Assembly (NCBI RefSeq): GCF_001457655.1
Contig: NZ_LN831035.1
Location: 1,116,001-1,180,000, forward strand
Direction: 5' to 3'
Origin: Haemophilus influenzae
GTDB lineage: Bacteria; Pseudomonadota; Gammaproteobacteria; Enterobacterales; Pasteurellaceae
Length of the DNA: 64,000 bases
Shown: positions 55,969-64,000 of the stretch, piece after piece
Layout of the letters: each line of letters begins with the position of its first letter
How positions within the stretch are numbered: the first letter of the stretch is position 1
Notes under the pieces: model-generated
What the model saw: only the letters and a program-made list of their open reading frames with translations
What the model was told of the DNA's origin: nothing
The model's database searches: none
Position numbers and translations under genes: made by a program

Positions 55969-57036
55969 ATGCTGAGTATTTTTGTTACTTTTCTTGGCGC
56001 GTTTTTAACATTGATTGTGATGCGACCACTTGCCAATTGGATTGGATTAGTCGATAAACCAAACTATCGTAAACGTCATCAAGGCACAATTCCACTAATC
56101 GGTGGCGTATCGCTTTTTGTTGGTAATCTTTGCTATTATCTGATGGAATGGGATCAACTTCGATTACCGTATCTTTATTTGTTCAGTATTTTTGTTTTAT
56201 TGGCGATTGGGATTTTAGATGATCGCTTTGATATTAGCCCTTTTTTAAGAGCAGGCATTCAAGCAATATTGGCGATTTTAATGATCGATCTTGGGAATAT
56301 TTATCTTGATCATCTTGGTCAAATTTTAGGGCCTTTCCAATTAACGCTTGGTTCAATTGGTTTGATTATTACCGTCTTTGCCACTATTGCGATTATTAAT
56401 GCCTTTAATATGATTGATGGTATTGATGGATTGCTTGGGGGACTCTCTTGTGTTTCTTTTGCGGCGATTGGTATTTTAATGTATCGAGATGGGCAAATGG
56501 ATATGGCGCATTGGAGTTTTGCTTTAATCGTATCGATTTTACCTTATTTGATGCTCAATCTAGGGATTCCATTTGGACCAAAATATAAGGTGTTTATGGG
56601 GGATGCCGGGAGTACATTAATTGGCTTTACCATTATTTGGATTTTGTTATTAAGTACGCAAGGAAAAGGGCATCCTATGAATCCAGTAACCGCACTTTGG
56701 ATTATTGCGATTCCTTTGATTGATATGGTTGCGATTATTTATCGCCGTGTACGTAAAGGTAAAAGCCCATTCCGTCCAGATCGTTTACATGTTCATCATT
56801 TAATGGTAAGAGCGGGTTTAACATCAAGACAAGCCTTTTTATTGATTACGTTTGTTTCTGCAGTTTGTGCAACTATCGGTATTTTAGGGGAAGTTTATTA
56901 TGTGAATGAATGGGCGATGTTTGTTGGCTTTTTCATTTTATTTTTCCTTTATGTCTATTCAATTACGCATGCATGGCGAATTACCCGTTGGGTAAGAAGA
57001 ATGAAACGTCGTGCCAAACGGTTGAAGAAAGCATAA
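55969..57036 (+). CDS. wecA: Undecaprenyl-phosphate N-acetylglucosaminyl 1-phosphate transferase
   Basis: 355 residues, about eleven membrane helices. Motifs ILDDRFDI, NAFNMIDGIDGLLGG and the cytoplasmic HVHHLMVR are those of the WecA/MraY superfamily, with the HIHH-like box specific to WecA. It starts lipid-linked glycan assembly on the inner membrane. In H. influenzae it is annotated rfe. It follows glnD by 74 bases and ends at the terminator 57041-57071. Confidence 0.94.
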   Translation: MLSIFVTFLGAFLTLIVMRPLANWIGLVDKPNYRKRHQGTIPLIGGVSLFVGNLCYYLMEWDQLRLPYLYLFSIFVLLAIGILDDRFDISPFLRAGIQAILAILMIDLGNIYLDHLGQILGPFQLTLGSIGLIITVFATIAIINAFNMIDGIDGLLGGLSCVSFAAIGILMYRDGQMDMAHWSFALIVSILPYLMLNLGIPFGPKYKVFMGDAGSTLIGFTIIWILLLSTQGKGHPMNPVTALWIIAIPLIDMVAIIYRRVRKGKSPFRPDRLHVHHLMVRAGLTSRQAFLLITFVSAVCATIGILGEVYYVNEWAMFVGFFILFFLYVYSITHAWRITRWVRRMKRRAKRLKKA

Positions 57037-57040
57037 AAAT

Positions 57041-57071
57041 AAAGGCTTGTGTTATTAAATCACAAGCCTTT
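57041..57071 (+). terminator. wecA terminator
   Basis: AAAGGCTTGTG (57041-57051) pairs with CACAAGCCTTT (57061-57071), followed by ATTTTTT. Confidence 0.88.
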
Positions 57072-57166
57072 ATTTTTTGAGAAAATTCACCGCACTTTTT
57101 AACATTTTGATGATCTATTTTTGTAGATAGAAAAAATCCCCAGCCTTTTGGCTAAGGATTGAAATT

Positions 57167-57242
<76 letters not shown>

Positions 57243-57266
57243 AATAATGCTTTTATAATGTGAAAT

Positions 57267-57342
57267 TGGAGCGGGAAACGAGGCTCGAACTCGCGACCCC
57301 AACCTTGGCAAGGTTGTGCTCTACCAACTGAGCTATTCCCGC
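57267..57342 (-). tRNA. tRNA-Gly (GCC), second copy
   Basis: 76 bases with encoded CCA, 24 bases from the first copy. It is identical except for one compensated pair in the anticodon stem (CAACC/GGTTG). The anticodon GCC is at 57307-57309. Confidence 0.97.
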
Positions 57343-57435
57343 AGTTCACATCAGTGAATGAGCCCGAATTATACAAATATTTTTAGGGCTTGCAAGGGCA
57401 ATTTCATAAAAAGAAATTTTTTGTTGAAGTTTTCG

Positions 57436-57984
57436 TCAATCTAATTTCATGAAGTGTTCGCGATAATAAGCCAGCTCTTTAATGGATTCTCGAATGTCAT
57501 CTAGCGCTAAATGCGTATTCTCTTTTTTAAAGCCTTCTAAAATTTCAGGTTTCCAACGTGCAGCAAGTTCTTTTAATGTGCTCACGTCTAAATGGCGATA
57601 ATGAAAATAATCGGCTAAATCTGGCATATATTTCACTAAGAAGCGTTTATCTTGGGCAATGCTGTTACCGCAAATTGGCGATGCACCTTTGGGAACCCAC
57701 TTTTTTAAAAAGTCTAAGGTTTGTAATTCTGCTGCTCGTTCGGTAAGTTTGCTGGCTTTTACGCGTTCAATTAAGCCGTTTTCACTATGCGTTTTTTGGC
57801 ACCAATCATTCATTTTATTGAGTAATTCATCAGACTGATGAACCGCTAATACTGGGCCCTCTGCCAAAATATTTAAATTTTTATCTGTCACAATAGTCGC
57901 AATTTCAATAATACGTTCTTTTTCCGGATCTAAACCGGTCATTTCTAAATCAATCCAAATAAGATTTTGTTTATCGAATGGCAT
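57436..57984 (-). CDS. orn: Oligoribonuclease
   Basis: 182 residues from ATG 57982-57984 ([21 protein letters not shown]), the E. coli length; the frame to 58005 adds seven unsupported residues. DEDDh exonuclease residues D12 and E14 are in IDLEMTGLD. It degrades 2-5 base RNA fragments. It is divergent from rsgA. Confidence 0.96.
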
Positions 57985-58054
57985 AATATCAGGTATCCTA
58001 TGCAAAAATTTTTTTCATTTTACCAAAAACAAGGGAAAAAACGACCGCACTTTT

Positions 58055-59095
58055 ATGGCTAAACGTAAATTAACTCAAAACCAAACTAGAAGAATTCAAT
58101 CGAATAATGCGAAAACATTACATCGCCATAAGAAAAAAGACATTGAATGGTCAGATGAAATGCTTGGCGAATCACAAGAAGGCGTTGTGGTCACACGTTA
58201 TTCTATTCACGCAGATGTCGAAAATGAACAAGGCGAAATTTATCGTTGTAATTTGCGTCGTACCTTGTCGAGTTTGGTGGTGGGAGATAAAGTTGTTTGG
58301 CGTAAAGGCAATGAACAATTACAAGGTGTGAGTGGCGTGATTGAGGCGATCCATCCCCGAGAAAATGAAATTTCCCGCCCTGATTATTATGATGGTTTGA
58401 AACCTATTGCGGCGAATATTGATCGTATTATTATTGTATCAGCGGTGTTGCCAACGCTTTCCTTAAATATTATCGATCGTTATCTTGTTGTGTGTGAAAT
58501 TGCGGGAATCACGCCTCTCATTGTTTTGAATAAAGTGGATTTATTGGCACAAGAACAGCGTCAAGAAATTGAAGACCAACTTAAAATTTACCAAGATATT
58601 GGCTATGAAATTTTAATGATTTCAGCAAAGAGCGGTGAAAATATGGAAAAATTGACCGCACTTTTGGCACAAGGCACGGCGATTTTTGTTGGGCAATCTG
58701 GTGTTGGTAAATCGAGTTTAATTAATCATATTTTGCCTAGCGTAAACGCTCAAGTAGGGGATGTGAGCGAAACATCAGGCTTAGGGCAGCATACCACGAC
58801 ATCGTCACGTCTTTACCATTTGCCACAAGGCGGTAATTTAATTGATTCGCCCGGAATTAGAGAATTTGGCCTTTGGCATTTAGATGCAGAGCAAATCACA
58901 AAAGGCTATCGAGAATTTCAATATGTTTTGGGCACCTGTAAATTCCGTGATTGTAAACATTTGAGCGACCCCGGATGTGCGTTGCGTGAAGCCGTTGAGC
59001 AAGGCAAAATTTCGCCTGTTCGTTATGATAGCTATCATCGATTAATTGAAAGTTTAAGTGAAACAAAATCACAACGTCATTTTTCATTAGTTTAA
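58055..59095 (+). CDS. rsgA: Small ribosomal subunit biogenesis GTPase RsgA
   Basis: 346 residues. The GTPase motifs are circularly permuted: NKVD (159-162) comes before GQSGVGKS (213-220) and DSPGIREFG. The N-terminal OB fold and a C-terminal zinc knuckle ([14 protein letters not shown]) complete the family. It is a late-stage 30S assembly factor. An uptake signal (58044-58052) ends two bases before the start codon, taking the place of a ribosome site. Confidence 0.96.
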   Translation: MAKRKLTQNQTRRIQSNNAKTLHRHKKKDIEWSDEMLGESQEGVVVTRYSIHADVENEQGEIYRCNLRRTLSSLVVGDKVVWRKGNEQLQGVSGVIEAIHPRENEISRPDYYDGLKPIAANIDRIIIVSAVLPTLSLNIIDRYLVVCEIAGITPLIVLNKVDLLAQEQRQEIEDQLKIYQDIGYEILMISAKSGENMEKLTALLAQGTAIFVGQSGVGKSSLINHILPSVNAQVGDVSETSGLGQHTTTSSRLYHLPQGGNLIDSPGIREFGLWHLDAEQITKGYREFQYVLGTCKFRDCKHLSDPGCALREAVEQGKISPVRYDSYHRLIESLSETKSQRHFSLV

Positions 59096-59253
59096 CGATT
59101 GAGATTGTGAATAATAAATAAACTATTTAGCTTATTTTTATGATTTAATTCAGGCTTTTTAGTGTTTATTCTTGATTATTTTGTTTTGAAAAAGGATACT
59201 AGGGCAATTTTCTGGTTTTATATTTTTAATTATTGATTAGTCGAGGTAGCATT

Positions 59254-59511
59254 ATGTATTCAAAAGATGTGGAAATTATTGCACCAAACGGTTTACACAC
59301 GCGCCCTGCTGCACAATTTGTGAAAGAAGCGAAAGCATTTTCTTCTGAAATTACAGTAACCTCAGGGGGGAAAAGTGCAAGTGCAAAGAGCTTATTTAAG
59401 TTGCAAACATTAGTTTTAACGCAGGGAACAATACTTACCATTTCTGCTGATGGAGAAGACGAGCAACAGGCAGTTGAACATTTAGTTGCGTTAATTCCTA
59501 CTTTAGAATAA
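59254..59511 (+). CDS. ptsH: Phosphocarrier protein HPr
   Basis: 85 residues from ATG 59254 ([19 protein letters not shown]), preceded by CGAGG. The phosphorylation site H15 (GLHTRPA) and the S46 region are conserved. It carries phosphate from enzyme I to EIIA proteins. It is first in ptsHI-crr. A hairpin at 59521-59548 separates it from ptsI and may lower downstream transcript levels. Confidence 0.97.
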   Translation: MYSKDVEIIAPNGLHTRPAAQFVKEAKAFSSEITVTSGGKSASAKSLFKLQTLVLTQGTILTISADGEDEQQAVEHLVALIPTLE

Positions 59512-59520
59512 TTCTTACTT

Positions 59521-59548
59521 AGCCATAAAATTGTGAAATTTTATGGCT
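59521..59548 (+). terminator. Attenuator hairpin between ptsH and ptsI
   Basis: AGCCATAAAATT (59521-59532) pairs with AATTTTATGGCT (59537-59548), loop GTGA, followed by ATTGTTTATTTATT. The broken T run suggests partial termination. Confidence 0.65.
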
Positions 59549-59590
59549 ATTGTTTATTTATTACTTTGTTAATTGTTTCGGAAGGTATCT

Positions 59591-61318
59591 ATGATTTCTG
59601 GCATTCTCGCATCCCCAGGTATTGCCTTTGGTAAGGCACTTGTTCTTAAAGAAGAAAAGATTGTTCTTGATACGCAAAAAATTACAGATGATCAAATTGA
59701 TGAAGAAGTTGCTCGATTTTATGAAGGGCGTGCTGCGGCGGTAGAACAACTTAATTCAATTAGAGAACGTGCATTAATTTCTTTAGGCGAGGAAAAAGCC
59801 GCAATCTTTGAAGGTCACTTGATGATTCTTGAGGATGAAGAATTAGAAGAAGAAATTCTTGATTATCTTCGTTCAAATAAAGTGAATGCAGGGGTTGCAG
59901 CGAGTAAAATTTTAGATCAACAAGTGACAATGTTATCTGAAATTGATGATGAATATTTGAAAGAACGTGCAGGCGATATTCGGGATATTGCTAACCGTTT
60001 AGTTAAAAATATTTTGGGCATGCACATTGTTGATCTTGGCGATATTCAGGAAGAATCTATTCTTGTTGCTTATGATCTGACTCCCTCAGAAACCGCCCAA
60101 CTTAATCTCGAAAAAGTATTAGGGGTTGTCACTGATATTGGTGGCAGAACTTCCCATACTTCGATTATGGCACGTTCTTTAGAATTGCCAGCGATTGTCG
60201 GCACAAATAAAGTGACTAAATTAGTCAATACGGGCGATTACTTAATTTTAGATGCGATAAATAATCAAGTTTATATTAATCCAACGGCATCTCAAATTGA
60301 TGAATTAAAAGCACTTGAAGCGAAAATTTCTGAGGAAAAAGCAGAGTTAGCTAAATTAAAAGATCTTCCAGCTATTACATTGGATGGACATAAGGTTGAT
60401 ATCGTCGCGAATATCGGGACGATTCGTGATTGTGACGGCGCAGAACGTAATGGAGCGGAAGGGATTGGGCTATACCGAACTGAATTTTTATTTATGGATC
60501 GTGAACAGCTTCCCACAGAAGAAGAACAATTTATTGCCTATAAACAAGTGGTAGAAGCAATGAACGGACGCTTAACTGTGCTTCGTACGATGGATATTGG
60601 CGGCGATAAAGAGCTTTCATATTTAGATTTACCAAAAGAAATGAATCCATTCTTGGGATGGCGTGCAATTCGCATTGCGTTAGATCGTCGTGAAATTTTA
60701 AATGCACAATTACGTGCGGTATTGCGTGCTTCAGCTTTTGGTAAATTGGCAGTGATGTTCCCGATGATTATTTCGGTAGAAGAAATTCGAGAATTAAAAG
60801 CGGTTATTGAAACATTAAAGGCGGAATTACGTGAAGAAGGGAGAGTTTTTGATAATAACATACAAGTGGGTGTCATGGTTGAAACTCCCTCTGCGGCGGT
60901 AAATGCAAAATTTTTAGCAAAAGAAGTAGATTTCTTTAGTATCGGAACTAATGATTTAACTCAATATACTTTGGCTGTAGATCGCGGTAATGAGTTTATT
61001 TCCCATCTTTATAATCCAATGCACCCTTCTGTGCTTGGTTTAATTAAACAAGTGATTGATGCCTCTCACACAGAAGGAAAATGGACGGGAATGTGTGGGG
61101 AATTAGCAGGGGATGAACGCGCGACTTTATTGTTACTTGGTATGGGATTAGATGAATTTAGCATGAGTGCGATTTCTGTACCTCGCATTAAAAAATTAAT
61201 CCGTAATGTAAATTTCCAAGATGCAAAAGCGCTTGCTGATGCCGCATTACAAAAACCGACCGCTGCAGAAATTGATCAATTAATTGAAGAATTTTTGCTG
61301 GAAAATTCATTAAATTAA
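59591..61318 (+). CDS. ptsI: Phosphoenolpyruvate-protein phosphotransferase (enzyme I)
   Basis: 575 residues from ATG 59591 ([20 protein letters not shown]); the frame to 59573 is not supported. H189 in [18 protein letters not shown] is the phosphorylated histidine. PEP-binding residues are in the C-terminal TIM barrel, including the cysteine in [11 protein letters not shown]. It starts the PTS phosphate relay. The gene is intact and lies 60 bases before crr. Confidence 0.97.
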   Translation: MISGILASPGIAFGKALVLKEEKIVLDTQKITDDQIDEEVARFYEGRAAAVEQLNSIRERALISLGEEKAAIFEGHLMILEDEELEEEILDYLRSNKVNAGVAASKILDQQVTMLSEIDDEYLKERAGDIRDIANRLVKNILGMHIVDLGDIQEESILVAYDLTPSETAQLNLEKVLGVVTDIGGRTSHTSIMARSLELPAIVGTNKVTKLVNTGDYLILDAINNQVYINPTASQIDELKALEAKISEEKAELAKLKDLPAITLDGHKVDIVANIGTIRDCDGAERNGAEGIGLYRTEFLFMDREQLPTEEEQFIAYKQVVEAMNGRLTVLRTMDIGGDKELSYLDLPKEMNPFLGWRAIRIALDRREILNAQLRAVLRASAFGKLAVMFPMIISVEEIRELKAVIETLKAELREEGRVFDNNIQVGVMVETPSAAVNAKFLAKEVDFFSIGTNDLTQYTLAVDRGNEFISHLYNPMHPSVLGLIKQVIDASHTEGKWTGMCGELAGDERATLLLLGMGLDEFSMSAISVPRIKKLIRNVNFQDAKALADAALQKPTAAEIDQLIEEFLLENSLN

Positions 61319-61377
61319 ACAAAAGTATTTGATTTTACGTTAAAATAGCATCCATCTTGAATGGATAGGAGATTAAA

Positions 61378-61878
61378 ATGGGCTTATTTGACAAGTTATT
61401 TGGTTCAAAAGAAAACAAATCTGTGGAAGTTGAAATTTATGCACCGATCTCTGGCGAGATCGTTAATATTGAAGATGTTCCTGATGTGGTTTTCTCTGAA
61501 AAAATCGTTGGCGATGGTATTGCTGTTCGTCCTATTGGTAACAAAATCGTTGCGCCAGTGGATGGTGTGATTGGTAAAATTTTTGAAACCAATCACGCTT
61601 TTTCAATGGAATCAAAAGAAGGCGTAGAATTATTTGTACACTTTGGTATTGATACTGTTGAGTTGAAAGGCGAAGGCTTTACTCGTATTGCACAAGAAGG
61701 TCAATCTATTAAGCGTGGTGATACCGTGATTGAATTTGATCTTCCTTTATTAGAATCAAAAGCAAAATCTGTCTTAACACCAATCGTAATTTCAAATATG
61801 GATGAAATTTCTTGTATCGTAAAAAAATCAGGCGAAGTAGTGGCTGGAGAATCAGTAGTATTAGCCTTAAAGAAATAA
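61378..61878 (+). CDS. crr: PTS system glucose-specific EIIA component
   Basis: 166 residues. The two active-site histidines are H73 (TNHAFSME) and H88 (LFVHFGIDTV). Haemophilus influenzae has only a fructose PTS (established knowledge), so the role here is mainly regulatory: adenylate cyclase activation and permease control. The ribosome site AGGAG is 7 bases before ATG. A terminator follows. Confidence 0.96.
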   Translation: MGLFDKLFGSKENKSVEVEIYAPISGEIVNIEDVPDVVFSEKIVGDGIAVRPIGNKIVAPVDGVIGKIFETNHAFSMESKEGVELFVHFGIDTVELKGEGFTRIAQEGQSIKRGDTVIEFDLPLLESKAKSVLTPIVISNMDEISCIVKKSGEVVAGESVVLALKK

Positions 61879-61892
61879 TTTGTTTACGATAA

Positions 61893-61921
61893 AAAAAAGT
61901 CCGCCTTTGTGCGGATTTTTT
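61893..61921 (+). terminator. crr terminator
   Basis: TCCGC pairs with GCGGA around CTTTGT, extended by an A tract and T tract (AAAAGTCCGC ... GCGGATTTTTT) with one bulged G. Confidence 0.8.
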
Positions 61922-61932
61922 ATTTATTATAG

Positions 61933-62210
61933 TTACCTGCGGTTAAATAAATAATCTAGGGGAAGACAAATTGCCTAGGGTAGGTATACCCTAGGTTAAT
62001 CTCAATACTACCCCGTTGGGGTAGTGTGAGATTCCTCAAAGAGGAGCTACTATAACTAACCGTGGGTATACTTACCTGCGGTTAAATAAATAATCTAGGG
62101 GAAGACAAATTGCCTAGGGTAGGTATATCCTAGGCTAATTTTAAGGCTACCCCGTTGGGGTAGTGTGAGATTCCTCAAAGAGGAACGACTATAACTAGCC
62201 GTGGGTATAC
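61933..62210. repeat. Two tandem copies of a hairpin-dense 139-bp element
   Basis: Copies at 61933-62071 and 62072-62210 are about 92% identical and begin TTACCTGCGG. Each contains a CCTAGGG/CCCTAGG-type stem (61974-61995 in copy 1), a CTACCCC-GTT-GGGGTAG hairpin (62008-62024) and a TCCTC-AAA-GAGGA hairpin (62033-62045). The end of copy 2 plus 62211-62219 forms CCGTGGGTA-TACT-TACCCACGG (62199-62220), inside a longer AACTAGC/GCTAGTT repeat. No ORF is present. It is not a tRNA or known riboswitch that I recognise. It lies between crr and manA. Confidence 0.85.
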
Positions 62211-62247
62211 TTACCCACGGTTACGCTAGTTAAAATAGAAATAAATA

Positions 62248-63268
62248 ATGATTTATAAACTTACAGGCTCACTCCAAAATTACGTATGGGGAGGGCATCA
62301 ATATATTCCAGAATTACTGAATATTCCTGCTGATGAATTACCGTATTTATTAAAAATTCTTGATGTCGCCCAACCTCTTTCCATTCAACTTCATCCAACA
62401 AAAACGCAAGCTGAAATAGGTTTTGCGGAAGAAAATGCGAAAGGCATTGATTTAAAAGCATCAACACGTACTTATAAAGATAACAATCATAAACCTGAAA
62501 TGATGATTGCTTTATCTGATTTCTGGTTGTTGCATGGTTTTAAAAATAAATCGGATATTATAGAAGCTTGCAAAAAAATTGCAGGAACAAGATTTACCTG
62601 ATTTTTATGCTGATATTATGTAGGCAGATCAAACGCTATTGTACCAATGGTTTTCCCCAATTCTGTTAGAGAATCAAGCAGCTTATGAGGCTAACAATCT
62701 TGATTTAATTAATCCAGATTATTGGGTGCTTTACACTATTGATGCGATGAATATTTCTTTAGATAAATTAGATGCAGGTTTAATTTGTTTCTATTTGTTT
62801 AATATTGTACATCTCAAAAAAGGCGAGGGAATTTCCCAAGATGCTGGCATTCCACACGCTTATTTGCGTGGGCAAAATATTGAACTGATGGCTTGTTCAG
62901 ATAATGTAATTCGAGGTGGTTTAACGCCTAAATATGTCGATATTCCAGAATTGCTTAAAATTGTCGATTGCCGTGAAGTGGAGCCTAAAATTATTCCAAC
63001 AGCCCCTCAAGACGCACGCATATTTACTTACGCCACGCCAGCAAAAGATTTCGATTTGCAAAATATTCAATATGAATGTGGCGAAACACATCATTTAAAA
63101 GCACAAAGTGCGAGTATTTTATTAGTAATGAAAGGGCAGTTAAATTTACGCTCAGAAACGACCGCACTTTCTTTGAAACAAGGTGAGGTTGCTTTTATTA
63201 CTGCAAATGCTTCTTATGAAGTGGACGGCTTAATTGAAGGCTATGCAGTGGTCGCAAAATTGCCTTGA
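62248..63268 (+). pseudogene. manA: Mannose-6-phosphate isomerase, type I, disrupted
   Basis: The first 117 codons (MIYKLTGSLQNYVWGGHQYIPELL) hold the zinc motif SIQLHPTKTQA and HKPEMMIAL of type I phosphomannose isomerase. After a run of seven As (62572-62578) the frame breaks and ends at 62599-62601. Dropping one A restores the frame KLQEQDLPDFYADIM, which then meets TAG at 62621-62623 before continuing as 209 good codons (62639-63268, with GEGISQDAGIPHAYLRGQNIELMA). Two lesions make it non-functional unless both are sequence errors. No ribosome site is seen at the start, whose leader is the repeat element. Confidence 0.85.
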
Positions 63269-63382
63269 TAAAGTCTTACCAAAAAAGTATAGTCCTCTTA
63301 ATCTTTTATTAAGATTTATTTGTTTTAATACACACATCCAAGCAATGGTGCTTGAAATTAACTAACTTAAAAAGGAAACGTT

Positions 63383-63748
63383 ATGAAAAAATTTGCATTA
63401 GCAACAATCTTCGCATTAGCAACCACTTCAGCATTTGCTGGTTTTAATGGCAATAATAGTCAAGGTGGTTTTCAACAAACAGCCCCTGCTGCAATTAGCG
63501 TAAAACAAGCTTTATCTGCGGCTGATAATTCAATGATTACTTTGGTGGGTAATATTACACAACAAATTGATGACGATGAATTTTGGTTTACTGATGGGAC
63601 AGGGCAAATCAAGATTGAAATCAAAAAACGCGTTTGGAATGGTTTAAACGTAGATTCAAAGGATAAAGTGAAAATTTATGGAAAATTGGATAACGAAGCC
63701 TTTGAGAAAGCAGAACTTGATGTATTGCGCGTTGAAAAAGCAGAATAA
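63383..63748 (+). CDS. YgiW-type BOF (bacterial OB-fold) periplasmic stress protein
   Basis: 121 residues. A clear signal peptide MKKFALATIFALATTSAFA is cleaved before GF. The body (VKQALSAADNSMITLVGNITQQIDDDEFWFTDGTGQIKIEI) is the BOF/YgiW-YdeI OB fold. E. coli ygiW sits beside qseBC (ygiXY) and its product is linked to stress tolerance. Here too a qseB-like gene follows 63 bases later. AAAAGGAAACGTT gives a ribosome site. Confidence 0.9.
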   Translation: MKKFALATIFALATTSAFAGFNGNNSQGGFQQTAPAAISVKQALSAADNSMITLVGNITQQIDDDEFWFTDGTGQIKIEIKKRVWNGLNVDSKDKVKIYGKLDNEAFEKAELDVLRVEKAE

Positions 63749-63760
63749 TTATCTTTGAAG

Positions 63761-63787
63761 ATAGCGGGCGTTAGCTCGCTATTTTTG
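63761..63787 (+). terminator. Hairpin between the YgiW-type gene and the response regulator
   Basis: ATAGCGGGC (63761-63769) pairs with GCTCGCTAT (63774-63782), followed by TTTTGT. Confidence 0.8.
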
Positions 63788-63811
63788 TCTATAAAGTGCG
63801 GTCAATTTTTT

Positions 63812-64000
63812 ATGAGAATTTTATTGATAGAAGACGATAATCTAATCGGCAATGGGTTGCAGATTGGTTTAACTAAACTTGGTTTTGCGGTGGATTGGTT
63901 TACCGATGGAAAAACAGGAATGGCTGCTTTAACCTCTGCATCTTATGATGCGGTGGTATTGGATTTAACCTTGCCTAAACTTGATGGATTAGATGTATTG
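63812..64000 (+). CDS. qseB: OmpR-family response regulator (QseB/YgiX-like), N-terminal part
   Basis: Runs off the right edge after 63 codons: [15 protein letters not shown] ... [17 protein letters not shown]. It is a receiver domain with acidic pocket E7-D8-D9 and phospho-acceptor D51. Position after a ygiW-like gene argues for QseB of the QseBC pair. The output domain is outside the window. An uptake signal (63794) lies just upstream, close to the ATG, and no strong ribosome site is seen. Confidence 0.82.
   Translation, partial: MRILLIEDDNLIGNGLQIGLTKLGFAVDWFTDGKTGMAALTSASYDAVVLDLTLPKLDGLDVL

Noticed and set aside
61933..62210. CRISPR array as an explanation for the repeats
   Set aside because: Only two units of 139 bases with no spacers; the units are contiguous and internally structured.

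Overview
The window is chromosomal DNA of Haemophilus influenzae or a very close relative. About fifty copies of the 9-base Haemophilus uptake signal (AAGTGCGGT or its complement) are scattered over both strands. The gene order (miaB-ung-grcA-lepA-lepB-rnc-era-rsmC-holD-rimI-fdhE-fdnIHG-fdhD-ybeY-cof-fadD-gapA-gmk-rpoZ-spoT-recG-murI-lldD-rrn ... ptsHI-crr) is the one I know from that species, and AT-rich coding sequence fits. It is core genome: I see no prophage, insertion sequence, CRISPR array or integron.

Layout. 1-2.4 kb: end of a dicarboxylate-type transporter, then miaB. 2.4-8.4 kb: ung, grcA and the lepA-lepB-rnc-era housekeeping run. 8.4-10.4 kb: rsmC, divergent from holD-rimI. 10.4-17.2 kb: respiratory formate dehydrogenase (fdnG with an in-frame selenocysteine UGA, fdxH, fdnI) with maturation genes fdhE and fdhD. 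17.4-21.8 kb: ybeY, a Cof-type phosphatase, an acyl-CoA synthetase and gapA. 22-29.5 kb: gmk, rpoZ, spoT, recG, murI and lldD. 29.5-35.7 kb: a complete rRNA operon (16S, tRNA-Ile, tRNA-Ala, 23S, 5S). Its 23S gene carries two intervening sequences, in helices 25 and 45. 35.8-38.1 kb: metR with an azlCD (ygaZH-like) exporter pair and a small membrane protein. 38.2-42.9 kb: prfC, fabI and rnb. 43-46.6 kb: a 5-oxoprolinase operon (pxpB-pxpC-pxpA) with an NRAMP-fold transporter. 46.7-52.3 kb: argG, purC, mrcB, a UPF0231 gene and erpA on the minus strand. 52.4-57 kb: map, glnD and wecA. 57-59 kb: two tRNA-Gly genes, orn and rsgA. 59.2-61.9 kb: ptsH-ptsI-crr. 61.9-64 kb: a structured 139-bp tandem repeat, a broken mannose-6-phosphate isomerase gene, a YgiW-type periplasmic protein and the start of a qseB-like response regulator.

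How the genes fit together: formate oxidation and lactate oxidation (lldD) both feed the quinone pool. grcA, fdn and lldD are genes expected to respond to oxygen and carbon signals. CRP-like sites sharing TGTGATCTA stand upstream of lldD, gapA and between fdnG and fdhD. RNase III (rnc) is the enzyme expected to excise the 23S intervening sequences encoded 25 kb away. EIIA-Glc (crr) is the usual regulator of adenylate cyclase, linking the pts operon to those CRP sites.

The least explained items are the hairpin-dense 139-bp tandem element at 61933-62210 in front of the broken manA, the triplicated 16-bp start region of rnb, the NRAMP protein without metal-binding motifs in the pxp operon, and the metR-azlCD pairing.
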